Of a stretch of DNA of 64,000 nucleotides, positions 8,211 to 16,088 are shown piece by piece. How positions within the stretch are numbered: position 1 is the stretch's first letter; each line of letters opens with the position of its first letter. The notes below the pieces were generated by a model that saw only the letters and a list, made by a program, of their open reading frames with translations, was not told the origin of the DNA and did not search any database. This stretch comes from JAITVM01 sp031551135. GTDB lineage: Bacteria; Bacillota; Clostridia; Lachnospirales; JAITVM01. Made by a program: the position numbers and the translations under genes. The stretch is taken from NCBI GenBank assembly GCA_031551135.1, contig JAVBOA010000015.1, forward strand, positions 1-64,000, read 5' to 3'.

Positions 8211-8660
8211 ATGGATTTATTGAATTTTAAAAAAGAATTAATTTGGCTGGATGTGGATTTTTCATCAAAAGAAGATTTGTTTCAAAAAGCCGGAAATTAT
8301 CTTTATGAGCTTGGATATGTAAAGGAAAGTTTCGCCGATGCGCTTTCCGAACGTGAAAAAAATTTTCCGACCGGTTTGCCTACAGAGCCTTATAAAGTAG
8401 CGATTCCTCATACAGATTCTATACATGTTAATAAAGAAGCCGTTATGTTTATCAGACCCAGAAAAGCTGTTAAATTTTTTAATGTCGGCGACGATACCGA
8501 TGAAATCGAGGCTGAGATGGTTTTCGTATTGTGCATTATGGAGCCGCAAAAACAATTGGAAGTTTTGAAAGCTCTGGTTGAATATCTCTCTGACCCCGAA
8601 ACTATGAATGCTTTAAAGAACGGGGAAACCGAAGATGAATTATGTTTTATAAAGGAGTAA
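8211..8660 (+). CDS. PTS system EIIA component (fructose/galactitol type)
   Basis: This 149-residue protein has the EIIA type-2 pattern: FPTGLPTEPYKVAIPHTDS with the phosphorylatable histidine H67 in IPHTDSIHV. It continues with EMVFVLCIMEPQKQLEVLKALVEYL, typical of the C-terminal half. It would receive phosphate from HPr and pass it to C10 of the IIB protein (4664). It is the last PTS gene of the operon. Confidence 0.9.
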   Translation: MDLLNFKKELIWLDVDFSSKEDLFQKAGNYLYELGYVKESFADALSEREKNFPTGLPTEPYKVAIPHTDSIHVNKEAVMFIRPRKAVKFFNVGDDTDEIEAEMVFVLCIMEPQKQLEVLKALVEYLSDPETMNALKNGETEDELCFIKE

Positions 8661-8665
8661 ATTAT

Positions 8666-8725
8666 ATGATAGGAAAAAATAAAAATGAAAATTCAATTTC
8701 AAATGACCTTGGCCGGCGCATGTAA
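8666..8725 (+). CDS. Nineteen-residue open frame with a good ribosome site
   Basis: AAAGGAG (8651-8657, inside the end of the IIA gene) is well placed before an ATG at 8666. The frame encodes MIGKNKNENSISNDLGRRM and stops at 8725. The length and polar composition match no family I know. It may be the stump of a lost operon gene, a translated leader or chance. Confidence 0.3.
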   Translation: MIGKNKNENSISNDLGRRM

Positions 8726-8783
8726 AAAAGAATTTTCACAAAATATATAATAACATATCTTTTATAAAAATGATATAATTTTT

Positions 8784-8820
8784 GGGATGGACGATAAGTT
8801 TTTGTCTGTCCCTTATTTTT
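8784..8820 (+). terminator. Terminator-like hairpin between the PTS operon and the HAD gene
   Basis: GGGATGGAC pairs with GTCTGTCCC over nine positions (two G-U) and is followed by TTATTTTTTG. A TATAAT-like box sits just upstream (about 8774), so the hairpin may act as a leader attenuator for the HAD gene as well as the operon end. Confidence 0.65.
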
Positions 8821-8853
8821 TGATATACTGAATTTTGTTAGGGAGATGGTTTT

Positions 8854-9660
8854 GTGATTAAACTTATATCCAGTGATTTGGATGGAACTTTGCTCAATAA
8901 AAAAGGTGAGCTTAATCCGAATTTGTTTGAATTGATTAAGGAGTTGCGAAAGAAAGATATTTTGTTCACCGTTGCCACGGGCAGACAGTACGCAAATGCA
9001 AGGATGTTATTCGAGCCTGTATTGTCGGATATAATAATATTAGCAGAAAACGGAGCTTATGTTGAATATAAAGACGAGGTTTTATTTAAAAATCCGATAT
9101 CCGAATATTATTTGGAAAAAATAAAAGCCGCCGTAAAAGAAATAAAAGATTCAGCAATTTTTCTTTGTACTAAAAATACGGGATATCTGGATAATAATTC
9201 GGAAAGAATGATGGAAATAGCCAAGTTTTACGGCATTATTTATAAATATGCAGAGGATATCAATTCTGTAGACGACGAGATTTTAAAAATTGCAATCGCT
9301 GATTTTAATAATGCAAAGCTGAATACTTTGCCGATTTTGAAAGAAAAATTTTCGAACGAGCTGGAAGTTGAGGCATCTGGCACGGTTTGGGTTGATATCA
9401 CAAACAAAGGAATAAGCAAAGGTCTTGCGATAAAAATTATTCAGGATAAATTTAATATAAGACCGGAGGAAACAATAGCAATCGGCGATAACGACAACGA
9501 TTTAACAATGATGGACATGGTATATTATTCTTATGCAATGAAAGAATCCAGTACAAAATTGAAAGTAAAAGCGAAATTTTCTGCCGAGAGCAATGAAAAC
9601 GACGGAGTTTTGAAAATTATAAAATCGGTTTTAAACGGAGATTTTAAAGAAATTCTGTAA
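8854..9660 (+). CDS. Cof-type HAD-IIB phosphatase
   Basis: The 268-residue protein begins MIKLISSDLDGTLLNKKGEL, which contains the DxDGT nucleophile motif of HAD phosphatases. It ends the catalytic core with AIGDNDNDLTMMDM (motif IV), with a conserved lysine region near 190-200 (NKGISKGLAIKII). The size and cap arrangement fit the Cof/YxeH group, which dephosphorylates sugar phosphates or cofactors in the cytoplasm. The start is GTG after GGGAGA. It follows the PTS operon but is separated by a hairpin, so a functional link is only possible. Confidence 0.88.
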   Translation: MIKLISSDLDGTLLNKKGELNPNLFELIKELRKKDILFTVATGRQYANARMLFEPVLSDIIILAENGAYVEYKDEVLFKNPISEYYLEKIKAAVKEIKDSAIFLCTKNTGYLDNNSERMMEIAKFYGIIYKYAEDINSVDDEILKIAIADFNNAKLNTLPILKEKFSNELEVEASGTVWVDITNKGISKGLAIKIIQDKFNIRPEETIAIGDNDNDLTMMDMVYYSYAMKESSTKLKVKAKFSAESNENDGVLKIIKSVLNGDFKEIL

Positions 9661-9677
9661 AACGCCGCAAACGCAAA

Positions 9678-9701
9678 CGAATGGCGCAATTGCGCCATTC
9701 G
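9678..9701. terminator. Perfect 24-base palindrome between converging genes
   Basis: CGAATGGCGCAATTGCGCCATTCG is an exact palindrome between the HAD gene (plus) and the CAP gene (minus). It shares the GGCGCAATTGCGCC core with the terminator at 13999 and resembles hairpins at 24937 and 35456. It lacks a long T run, so it may act as an RNA end-stabilising or bidirectional stop structure. Confidence 0.6.
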
Positions 9702-9705
9702 TATA

Positions 9706-9756
9706 GAGTTCTTTGCTTTAAGAAAGAAGGCAGGTTCGGGCGGAAAGCCTGAGCCT
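9706..9756 (-). repeat. 3'-UTR-associated repeat, copy 1
   Basis: The stretch with GTTCTTTGCTTTAAGAAAG and GGTTCGGGCGGAAAGCC closely resembles 25000-25055. Both lie just after the stop codon of a minus-strand gene for a secreted protein and just before a GC-rich palindrome. Each contains a CTTT...AAAG hairpin and a GGC...GCC-type hairpin. Confidence 0.6.
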
Positions 9757-9764
9757 GTAGATAT

Positions 9765-10958
9765 TTATTTTAAAGTAGCAAAACATTGTGTGTAATATCC
9801 GTTGAGCGTACCGCCGACTCCCAGAGAATCAATATTTCTCATCATATTTTTTCTGTGGCCTTCTGATAAAAGCCACATATGAACCATTTTGAACGGGTCG
9901 TTTGTTCCGTAAGCGATATTTTCGGCGGCTGCGGAAAATGTAATTCCGGCGTTTCTGATTCTATCATCAAAAGTGCTTCCGTCCTGCGATGTATGCGAAA
10001 AATAATTTTTAGCCGCCATGTCTTCGCTGTGTTCACGTGCAACATCCGATAAATCGGCATTGTAAGCAAGCGCTTTAAGTCCTCTTGCTACACGGAATCC
10101 GTTTGTAAAATCAAAAATCTGCATTTCAATTTCGCTGAGCGGCATATTACGACCGGTAAAGCCGTTATTGCTGATTGCTATTGCCGAAATTATGTTATTT
10201 TCGTCTTCATAATAATAAATTGCATTCGCGCCGTTATTTTTATTTTTTACGGTGAATTTATCACGGCTGACTTTAGTTTCGCCGACCGAAAAATTTTTCG
10301 AATTCGAAATTGTGTACGCAAGTTTGTTATCCTTAAAGCCCAAAAAGATATAATAATTATAATCCGTATTGTAAGTATAAAAAATATCTCCGCCTGCGGC
10401 TCTGACTTCTCTTTGCGGAATTCCTAAGATATTCCGAACTTCGGATGGAGTCATAAGCATTTGCAGATTGTATTTGCCGAGAGCAAATTTTAATTCTTTG
10501 CTTTGGAAGGCATCGGGCGGATTATCATCAAAATTTACATAAGCCGTGCGTGTCTTGCCGTCCCAGTTTGTTGTGCCGCCGAGACCGTCCGTAACCGCGC
10601 GCAAAGGAATCATTACACGGTTTTTTACAATCTGCGGAACTACTTCGAAATCATAAAAAACATTCATGCCCGTGTTTGTATCGGTAACAGAATAACGTTT
10701 GCTTGTCATAAACATTTTTATTTCATGATTTTGATATTTGATGTAAACTGTTTTTGCGACCTCATCCCAATTTACGGTAGCGCCTACGGATTCATAAACC
10801 CCGCGAACCGGAACCAGCAATCGGCTTTTGATAATTTCCGGACCTTGGTCAGAAAAGCTCAGCTTTTTATTGTTTACATATAAATTTACATTTGAAGCAA
10901 AAAGAGTTGTTAAATTAAAAAAACTCAGAATGAATACTAAAAAAAATATTTTCTTCAA
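9765..10958 (-). CDS. Secreted protein: copper-amine-oxidase-type N-domain plus CAP domain
   Basis: From the TTG at 10958 the protein is 397 residues and begins MKKIFFLVFILSFFNLTTLF, a signal peptide. AAGGTGG lies eight bases before this TTG; a longer frame from 10982 overlaps the preceding gene. Residues about 25-145 hold two halves of the Cu_amine_oxidN1 stalk domain (SRLLVPVRGVYESVGATVNW and NRVMIPLRAVTDGLGGTTNW). A middle region (about 160-260) resembles the domain often found before CAP. Residues about 270-397 form a CAP/SCP domain, with HSEDMAAKNYFSH, AENIAYG and WLLSEGHRKNMM. The protein is probably attached outside the cell wall. The enzymatic role of bacterial CAP proteins is unsettled. 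Last gene of a minus-strand operon with rtcB and a metalloprotease. Confidence 0.85.
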   Translation of the reverse strand: MKKIFFLVFILSFFNLTTLFASNVNLYVNNKKLSFSDQGPEIIKSRLLVPVRGVYESVGATVNWDEVAKTVYIKYQNHEIKMFMTSKRYSVTDTNTGMNVFYDFEVVPQIVKNRVMIPLRAVTDGLGGTTNWDGKTRTAYVNFDDNPPDAFQSKELKFALGKYNLQMLMTPSEVRNILGIPQREVRAAGGDIFYTYNTDYNYYIFLGFKDNKLAYTISNSKNFSVGETKVSRDKFTVKNKNNGANAIYYYEDENNIISAIAISNNGFTGRNMPLSEIEMQIFDFTNGFRVARGLKALAYNADLSDVAREHSEDMAAKNYFSHTSQDGSTFDDRIRNAGITFSAAAENIAYGTNDPFKMVHMWLLSEGHRKNMMRNIDSLGVGGTLNGYYTQCFATLK

Positions 10959-10978
10959 TTTTATACCCACCTTGTGAA

Positions 10979-12586
10979 TCAATTTTCCTGCGAATTATTA
11001 TAGCGAATTACTTTTGATTTTTTGAATAGAAAATAATAATCCGTATAGCGTTGTAATTTGTTAGTTTTAAAAGCTTCCAAAACCATTTCGATATCATTTG
11101 AAGATACAATATTTGAGCAATCGCGCATTATATTCAGCTGAGGAGTTTCGGGATTAACGGGTGCAGCATCTTGCGTGATATCTTTGTACGCGTCTCCGAG
11201 CCCGATAAGATGTCCGAATTCGTGCGCGGCAAGCTGTGCAAACCGGTTGTAAGTATAATAAACATTTTTTTGAAACTGAAAACAATAAACACTGTTGAAA
11301 ATATTTCCGCGTATATTCCAAAAAATATTATACGGAGCGAAACCTCTGCCCTCATGGTTTATGTGAAAATTGAGTTTTTTCATATCTTTTTTTTCGTCTA
11401 TATGAATGATAACATCCACATAATCCATGCCGAATAAATCATAACCCGGATTTTCAAAATATCTTCCTTGCCAAGAATCTAAAATTCCATTAATTGCGAC
11501 TTGCTTATAAAGCTCATGTTTATCCTCAAATTCAATCTCCGAGCATTTGCCGCAAAAATTAAAATTAACGTAAATATCGACTCTGCTGCCTTTTCTGATT
11601 AATTTCAGCGGAGCTTTCGACATTTTATTATTGATGATAACATAATAAATATTCTCAGCATTATCAAAGTAATTACTAATGTAATCCCATGCATTATGAT
11701 AAGAAATCGCATCGTCCAAATATTTAAAATTTCTCAAAAAAAATCTCGAACAAAGCGAGCGTTTTAAAATTTCAACTTTGCCGTTTACATAAGAAAAATC
11801 GGCATTTATTTGTTTGCCGTTTAAATAAACAATGGTTTTTACAAAATCCTCAGCCGGCTTTTCAGAAATGGTCTTTCCAAAATCTTTATATATATTATTA
11901 TCGTTTTTTTCCAGTGGATATATAATACAGGATTTTTTAGTTATTATAATATTAGAGCGCCATTTTACGCCGATTTTGTATTCTACACCGGCCATCGCCT
12001 CAAACAATAATTGTTCAATATTTAAAGTATCAAATTGAGGTAAAGTTATTACTCTGTTTAATTTTGATTTCAAAATAAGCCTGTTTTCAAGAATATTTAT
12101 ATTTTCGAATCTACTGCTTGACCCCATTAAATATAAAAATTTTTTTAAATCTTTGTATTTTAAATAATAAGAATTGTTTTTTATATAGCCTTCTAAAATT
12201 TTTCCGCAAAAATGAATATTCAAATCTTCTTTTATTATTTCAGCGGAATAATTGCCGTTTTGGTATTTTATTTCTTTTAAATAATAACCGCTGCCGCTTT
12301 CCAGATTTAAAATAATATCGTCAAGCTTAGCGAAATTATTTTTCAGTTTTATAAAAATAAAGCGGTTTTCAAAAACAACTAAATTGTTCAAAAATTTGAA
12401 ATAAAAAGTTTCGGGCGAAATCAAATTAATAATTTCGAAATTATCGATATAAAACGAATTTTCTTCTCTGGAAAAGAAAGCTTCGATTTCATGCCCTAAA
12501 ACATACAATCTTGCCGAACACAAAAAAGATTCCGGATTTTCATAAATATATTTAATTTTATCTGTAAAATCCGAAATCTTATGCAT
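10979..12586 (-). CDS. Uncharacterised protein with a metzincin-type zinc protease motif
   Basis: This 535-residue protein is not recognisable over its first 380 residues, which are rich in beta strands, aromatic residues and asparagine. Near the C-terminus it has HEFGHLIGLGD (455-465), a HExxHxxGxxD zinc-binding site with aspartate as third ligand. A possible Met-turn, LNIMRD (M487), follows, as in metzincins. No signal peptide is seen at the start MHKISDFTDKIKYIYENPES, so export is unclear. GAGGTG precedes the ATG. The stop lies next to the possible TTG at 10982 of the CAP gene, and the start is 15 bases after rtcB, so the three genes are co-transcribed. A protease function is supported by the motif; the substrate is unknown. 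Confidence 0.7.
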   Translation of the reverse strand: MHKISDFTDKIKYIYENPESFLCSARLYVLGHEIEAFFSREENSFYIDNFEIINLISPETFYFKFLNNLVVFENRFIFIKLKNNFAKLDDIILNLESGSGYYLKEIKYQNGNYSAEIIKEDLNIHFCGKILEGYIKNNSYYLKYKDLKKFLYLMGSSSRFENINILENRLILKSKLNRVITLPQFDTLNIEQLLFEAMAGVEYKIGVKWRSNIIITKKSCIIYPLEKNDNNIYKDFGKTISEKPAEDFVKTIVYLNGKQINADFSYVNGKVEILKRSLCSRFFLRNFKYLDDAISYHNAWDYISNYFDNAENIYYVIINNKMSKAPLKLIRKGSRVDIYVNFNFCGKCSEIEFEDKHELYKQVAINGILDSWQGRYFENPGYDLFGMDYVDVIIHIDEKKDMKKLNFHINHEGRGFAPYNIFWNIRGNIFNSVYCFQFQKNVYYTYNRFAQLAAHEFGHLIGLGDAYKDITQDAAPVNPETPQLNIMRDCSNIVSSNDIEMVLEAFKTNKLQRYTDYYFLFKKSKVIRYNNSQEN

Positions 12587-12601
12587 ATTACACCTCTTTA
12601 T

Positions 12602-13657
12602 CTAACCTTTATAAGTGATGAGCGGCCGCAGCGTCGCAACTATCTCAATCAATTCGTTTTCTTTCAAAATATCCATAATAACGCCGATATTTTTATAAAC
12701 TTCGGGCGCTTCTTTATACAAAAGCTCTGTGTTATGGCAAACAACGCGGCTTTTCAAATCGGTTTGGCGTATCGAATCCCGATTGTATTTATCCGATATT
12801 TTTCCCTTGCATAAAGACCTTGCCCATTTTCTGCCCGCACCGTGCGATAAAGAATATGCGGTTTTTTCGAAATCACCGGCCGGCTTAACGATATAAGTCA
12901 AGCTTCCGCGGGAGCCGGGAATTATTACATATCCGTTTGTATTAGATACCGCACCTTTTCGGTGGATATAAATATTTTCGCTTTTTTCGATATAATTATG
13001 CTGGCAGTCGATAATTTTTTCAGCTTTTTGGGAAAAGCCAAGGTAATTTATCAATTTATCAGCAACAATTTCACGGTTCTTTTCTGCCCAAAATAATGCG
13101 TCATCATGCGATAATAAATATTCTTTCGCGGAAAACGAATCCGCAGAAAAACCTTTAGGTTCACTAAATTCTGAGAAAATCTTTTGCCCGTAGCCGCGGG
13201 AGCCGGAATGGACTAACACAAAAACATCGTCTCTATTTTTTATTAAATTTTGAAATTCATCTTTCAGAAATACTTTTTCAATAATTTGAAACTCAACAAA
13301 ATGATTTCCGCCGCCTATTGTTCCTAAATCTAAAATCGGCGAATCGTAATCCGTCTCGTATTCTATATCGCAAAGTTCTTTTATATTATTTAAACGGGAA
13401 ACCCATTTTTCCATTACGAATTTTTTAAATTTTATATTTGTATCAAAAAATCCCATGCCGCAGCCGATATCGTTTCCGATAATATGCGGATAAATATAAT
13501 TATCGCATAAAACAGAAACGCCAACCGGCGTTTTGCCCGGGTGCAAATCCGGCAAGCCGACAACATTTGTTACAAAAGGTAAATTGGAGAGGGCTTTCAC
13601 TTGGTCAATTGCCAAGGACTCAATCCAATTCTTTTGATTAGTGATTATACTATACAT
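12602..13657 (-). CDS. rtcB: RtcB-family RNA ligase
   Basis: The 351-residue protein carries the RtcB metal and guanylate motifs in order: GLPDLHPGKTPVGV (about 34-47), GNDIGCGMGFF, GGGNHFVEF, VLVHSGSRGYG, PGSRGSLTYIVKP and SLSHGAGRKWAR, whose histidine would carry GMP. RtcB joins 2',3'-cyclic phosphate or 3'-phosphate RNA ends to 5'-hydroxyl ends in tRNA splicing and RNA repair. It is shorter than canonical RtcB (about 400-480 residues) and resembles the short RtcB-family group sometimes coupled to a release factor H. No such factor is adjacent; it is followed by a metalloprotease gene instead. TTGGAGGA stands before the ATG. Confidence 0.88.
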   Translation of the reverse strand: MYSIITNQKNWIESLAIDQVKALSNLPFVTNVVGLPDLHPGKTPVGVSVLCDNYIYPHIIGNDIGCGMGFFDTNIKFKKFVMEKWVSRLNNIKELCDIEYETDYDSPILDLGTIGGGNHFVEFQIIEKVFLKDEFQNLIKNRDDVFVLVHSGSRGYGQKIFSEFSEPKGFSADSFSAKEYLLSHDDALFWAEKNREIVADKLINYLGFSQKAEKIIDCQHNYIEKSENIYIHRKGAVSNTNGYVIIPGSRGSLTYIVKPAGDFEKTAYSLSHGAGRKWARSLCKGKISDKYNRDSIRQTDLKSRVVCHNTELLYKEAPEVYKNIGVIMDILKENELIEIVATLRPLITYKG

Positions 13658-13795
13658 AAATCCTCCAAAATTTGTATTATTATGTGTTGTAGATTTTTTT
13701 CACAACAAAAAAGCACGGAAAAAACGTGCCAAATCACTATGAAAAATCCAATAAAAATAGCAGCATTAAAAGCAAATTCGGCTTATCCGCAAAAT

Positions 13796-13843
13796 TTAAG
13801 CGGCGTTCACCAAACAAAGCTTTGATAAATTATATTCCGACAT
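13796..13843 (-). CDS. Fifteen-residue open frame behind a promoter and operator; possible relic
   Basis: AAAAGGAG precedes an ATG at 13843, giving MSEYNLSKLCLVNAA before a stop. Reading continues open in another frame after the LCLV region (…GERRLNF…), as if a frameshift had broken a longer gene. With the strong promoter and palindrome just upstream this looks like the stump of a self-regulated gene or a leader peptide before rtcB. Confidence 0.3.
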   Translation of the reverse strand: MSEYNLSKLCLVNAA

Positions 13844-13864
13844 AATAATCACTCCTTTTGAAAA

Positions 13865-13913
13865 TACCGAATATTCGGTAATTTTAGTATAGCAAAATAA
13901 AATTTGTTATCAA
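13865..13913 (-). promoter_or_regulatory. Promoter with a 16-base palindromic operator upstream of rtcB
   Basis: On the minus strand TTGATA (13913-13908) and TATACT (13891-13886) are spaced by 16 bases. TACCGAATATTCGGTA (13865-13880), a perfect palindrome, lies just downstream of the -10 box and before the AAAAGGAG site. Such ACCGA...TCGGT palindromes are typical TetR-family operators, placed where a bound repressor blocks transcription. No TetR gene is nearby. Confidence 0.6.
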
Positions 13914-13990
13914 TTACAATAATATTACAATTAGTCATATTTTTCGACATTAATTAATAATATTTGTTTGTCCTTCTTCCAAAAGTCTAC

Positions 13991-14018
13991 AAAAAAAAGG
14001 CGCAATTGCGCCACTTTT
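13991..14018 (-). terminator. Terminator of the small membrane protein gene
   Basis: On the minus strand GGCGCAATTGCGCC (13999-14012) is followed by eight T residues. It begins a few bases after the stop of the gene ending at 14020. Confidence 0.8.
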
Positions 14019-14019
14019 G

Positions 14020-14406
14020 CTATAAATCGTTGTAATTTATTTCAGCATTATTTTTCGATAATTGTCTGCGAATCAAAATGTAAATAATAATTAAAACAAG
14101 GGTCGGAATATTCAGCAAAAGAGATAAAATTAAATAAGAGCCTGAATTATCCGGCGCAGGATTGAGCTTATCGACTCTTTCCCGAACTTCGCGTCCGTCT
14201 TCTGTTTTAACAATTCTGTATTCTTGGCCGGAAGATTTTTCTTCTGTTTTTATATTAGTTACTACTCCGATAAGCGAAATTATTACAAATAAAGCCGGTA
14301 TTATAAAGCCTAAATATTTGTTTTCATGCTCCGAAAGTTTTATTTGCAGAAATACAACAATAGAAAACATTATCAGAAGAACAATGAATGTAATTATTAT
14401 GTTCAA
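14020..14406 (-). CDS. Small membrane protein of unknown function
   Basis: From the TTG at 14406 (GAGGGG nine bases upstream) the protein is about 128 residues. It shows three membrane segments: an N-terminal one (IIITFIVLLIMFSIVVFLQI), one near 35-52 (FIIPALFVIISLIGVV) and one near 95-115 (LILSLLLNIPTLVLIIIYIL). A polar segment (about 55-85) with a REVRERVDKLNP stretch lies between the second and third. A TTG at 14415 is possible but overlaps the ribosome site. No family is recognised. It lies 140 bases after the DUF4956 gene, so it may be transcribed separately. Confidence 0.6.
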   Translation of the reverse strand: MNIIITFIVLLIMFSIVVFLQIKLSEHENKYLGFIIPALFVIISLIGVVTNIKTEEKSSGQEYRIVKTEDGREVRERVDKLNPAPDNSGSYLILSLLLNIPTLVLIIIYILIRRQLSKNNAEINYNDL

Positions 14407-14555
14407 TAATTTCAACCCCTCTTAAAAACGTTTATTCGCCGCGAATAAAATTCGTCAGTATAATAAATATTTTAAACAAAAAACGTTACATTTTGATTAC
14501 ATTTGCTGATACAAGCGGTTATAGTATTGATAATGTAAAAGATTTGTATAGTTTT

Positions 14556-15227
14556 TCATTTTTGGATATTTAGCATAGAAATCGATAGATTTCCATTTCT
14601 ACAACGAATTTCGTCCAAAAAGTCTTTTTCCTTTATCCGTTCTTTCAAAATAATTTCGTAAATTAATTCATACAGGCTGCCCAATTCGGTTGTTCTTACC
14701 GTTGTTAAATAATAACCGTTTGTAGATTTTTCCATAATATCCCGAAAAGCATTTTCATAATCCAAATTTTCGGGTATTGTGATTTTTAGGACTTTTTTAT
14801 TTTGGCTAAGCCCGAAAAGTCCGAATTTTTCAAATCCTCCAATGATTAAGCAAAGCAGAAAAGCTACAATTATAGCATAAATAATAAATCCCATACCGCA
14901 GGCCAAACCAATCGCCATTGATAATAAAATATACGTAAGGTCTTTCGGGTCGGATGATTCGGAGCGGAATCTTATTATCGAAAACGCTCCCGCGAGGCTG
15001 AACGCAGAAGCTACATTTGTACCAACCATAACAATAATAACTGTTATAACTGCCGGAAGCATGACTAATGTAAGCGAAAATGAATTTGTTACGAGTTTTG
15101 ATTTATTTGTCCGGGTATAAATAAAGCTGCTTAAAAATCCCAATACTAAAGAAACAATCAAAGCTATCATAAAATTTGAGAAAGAAATATCCGAGGCGGC
15201 TTCCTCCAAAAATAGTGAATCAAACAT
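14556..15227 (-). CDS. DUF4956 membrane protein
   Basis: The 223-residue protein has an N-terminal membrane region of about four segments (MIALIVSLVLGFLSSFIYTR, VMLPAVITVIIVMVGTNVAS, then a loop with the signature SLAGAFSIIRFRSESSDPKD, and GFIIYAIIVAFLLCLIIGGF). A cytoplasmic C-terminal domain of about 80 residues follows. The AFSIIRFR...DPKDL motif is the hallmark of DUF4956. These genes regularly sit beside VTC-domain genes, as here 25 bases upstream, and are thought to anchor or assist polyphosphate-related enzymes. That role is inference. Confidence 0.85.
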   Translation of the reverse strand: MFDSLFLEEAASDISFSNFMIALIVSLVLGFLSSFIYTRTNKSKLVTNSFSLTLVMLPAVITVIIVMVGTNVASAFSLAGAFSIIRFRSESSDPKDLTYILLSMAIGLACGMGFIIYAIIVAFLLCLIIGGFEKFGLFGLSQNKKVLKITIPENLDYENAFRDIMEKSTNGYYLTTVRTTELGSLYELIYEIILKERIKEKDFLDEIRCRNGNLSISMLNIQK

Positions 15228-15252
15228 ATAAATTATCCTTTCATTTTATGCT

Positions 15253-16020
15253 TTATAGGTTTTGTAAAATATAATTGTTTACATAATCGTAATTCTTGTA
15301 AAAATAATAAATTTTACTTTCTTTGATTAAGTTTTTGTATTCTGTGCCATATTTCGAAAATGAGGTCGGATATATTTTATATTCCGATAAAATTCTGCTA
15401 AGCCAAATCGGAATAGAATCTTTCACTTTTATCTCCATTAAAATTTTTCCGTTCTCAAGCAGTTTTTCGCCATAAGAGCCGGATTCCAGCCTAAGGTCAA
15501 ATCTGCGTGTAAGGATATTTTTATCAAAAGAAACCCGCAAATCCGCATCATCAAAATACGCATATCTATCATAAGAAAGATAAAGAGCCGGAATTATATC
15601 ATAGCTGCCGATAACAAATTTAATCTCATTTATAACCTGCTCATTCATATAAGGGCGTATTTTTTTTACAAATCCATATTTTAAAAAATCATATGCTTCT
15701 GATAAAAGCATTTCAGAGCGGCGTTTATTTACTAAACCGCAAACTTTCTTTTTTATTTCCACAAAAACTTTCGAATCCATATCCGGAACGCCGTATGCCC
15801 GAACTCTGATTTTTTCTTTATATTTTGGTTTTGAAAGACTATTTTTTATAAATTCATTATCCAATGTATCATAATATAAATTCGTAATTTTATAAGTTTT
15901 GTTATCTTGATTATAAAAATCCGGATGCATATGCTCCAAAATATATTTCCTAAGCCTATAAAAAACATCTTGATCTATAAGATATTTATTTTCATATCTA
16001 TTAAAAACTTCAATAGCCAT
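15253..16020 (-). CDS. VTC-domain protein, probable polyphosphate polymerase
   Basis: This 255-residue soluble protein matches the VTC fold, a triphosphate-tunnel enzyme. It begins with RYENKYLI (the conserved E-x-K strand), followed by ITNLYYDTLDN, KEKIRVRAYG, VFVEIKKKV with lysine/arginine-rich strands, and late LMEIKVKDSIPIWL. In yeast Vtc4 this domain makes polyphosphate from ATP. Bacterial relatives occur next to DUF4956 or CotH genes. GGGGGTG precedes the ATG. It forms an operon with DUF4956 and diverges from the GerA gene. Confidence 0.85.
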   Translation of the reverse strand: MAIEVFNRYENKYLIDQDVFYRLRKYILEHMHPDFYNQDNKTYKITNLYYDTLDNEFIKNSLSKPKYKEKIRVRAYGVPDMDSKVFVEIKKKVCGLVNKRRSEMLLSEAYDFLKYGFVKKIRPYMNEQVINEIKFVIGSYDIIPALYLSYDRYAYFDDADLRVSFDKNILTRRFDLRLESGSYGEKLLENGKILMEIKVKDSIPIWLSRILSEYKIYPTSFSKYGTEYKNLIKESKIYYFYKNYDYVNNYILQNL

Positions 16021-16088
16021 TTTTTCACCCCCTTATTTCAAAGGTATAAATTGTGTAAATTTGTAAAGAATATTTTCGGGAGGCTGCC

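Noticed and set aside
13601..13825. 74-codon plus-strand frame opposite the rtcB start and leader
   Set aside because: It covers the rtcB ribosome site and promoter region on the wrong strand and has no site of its own.
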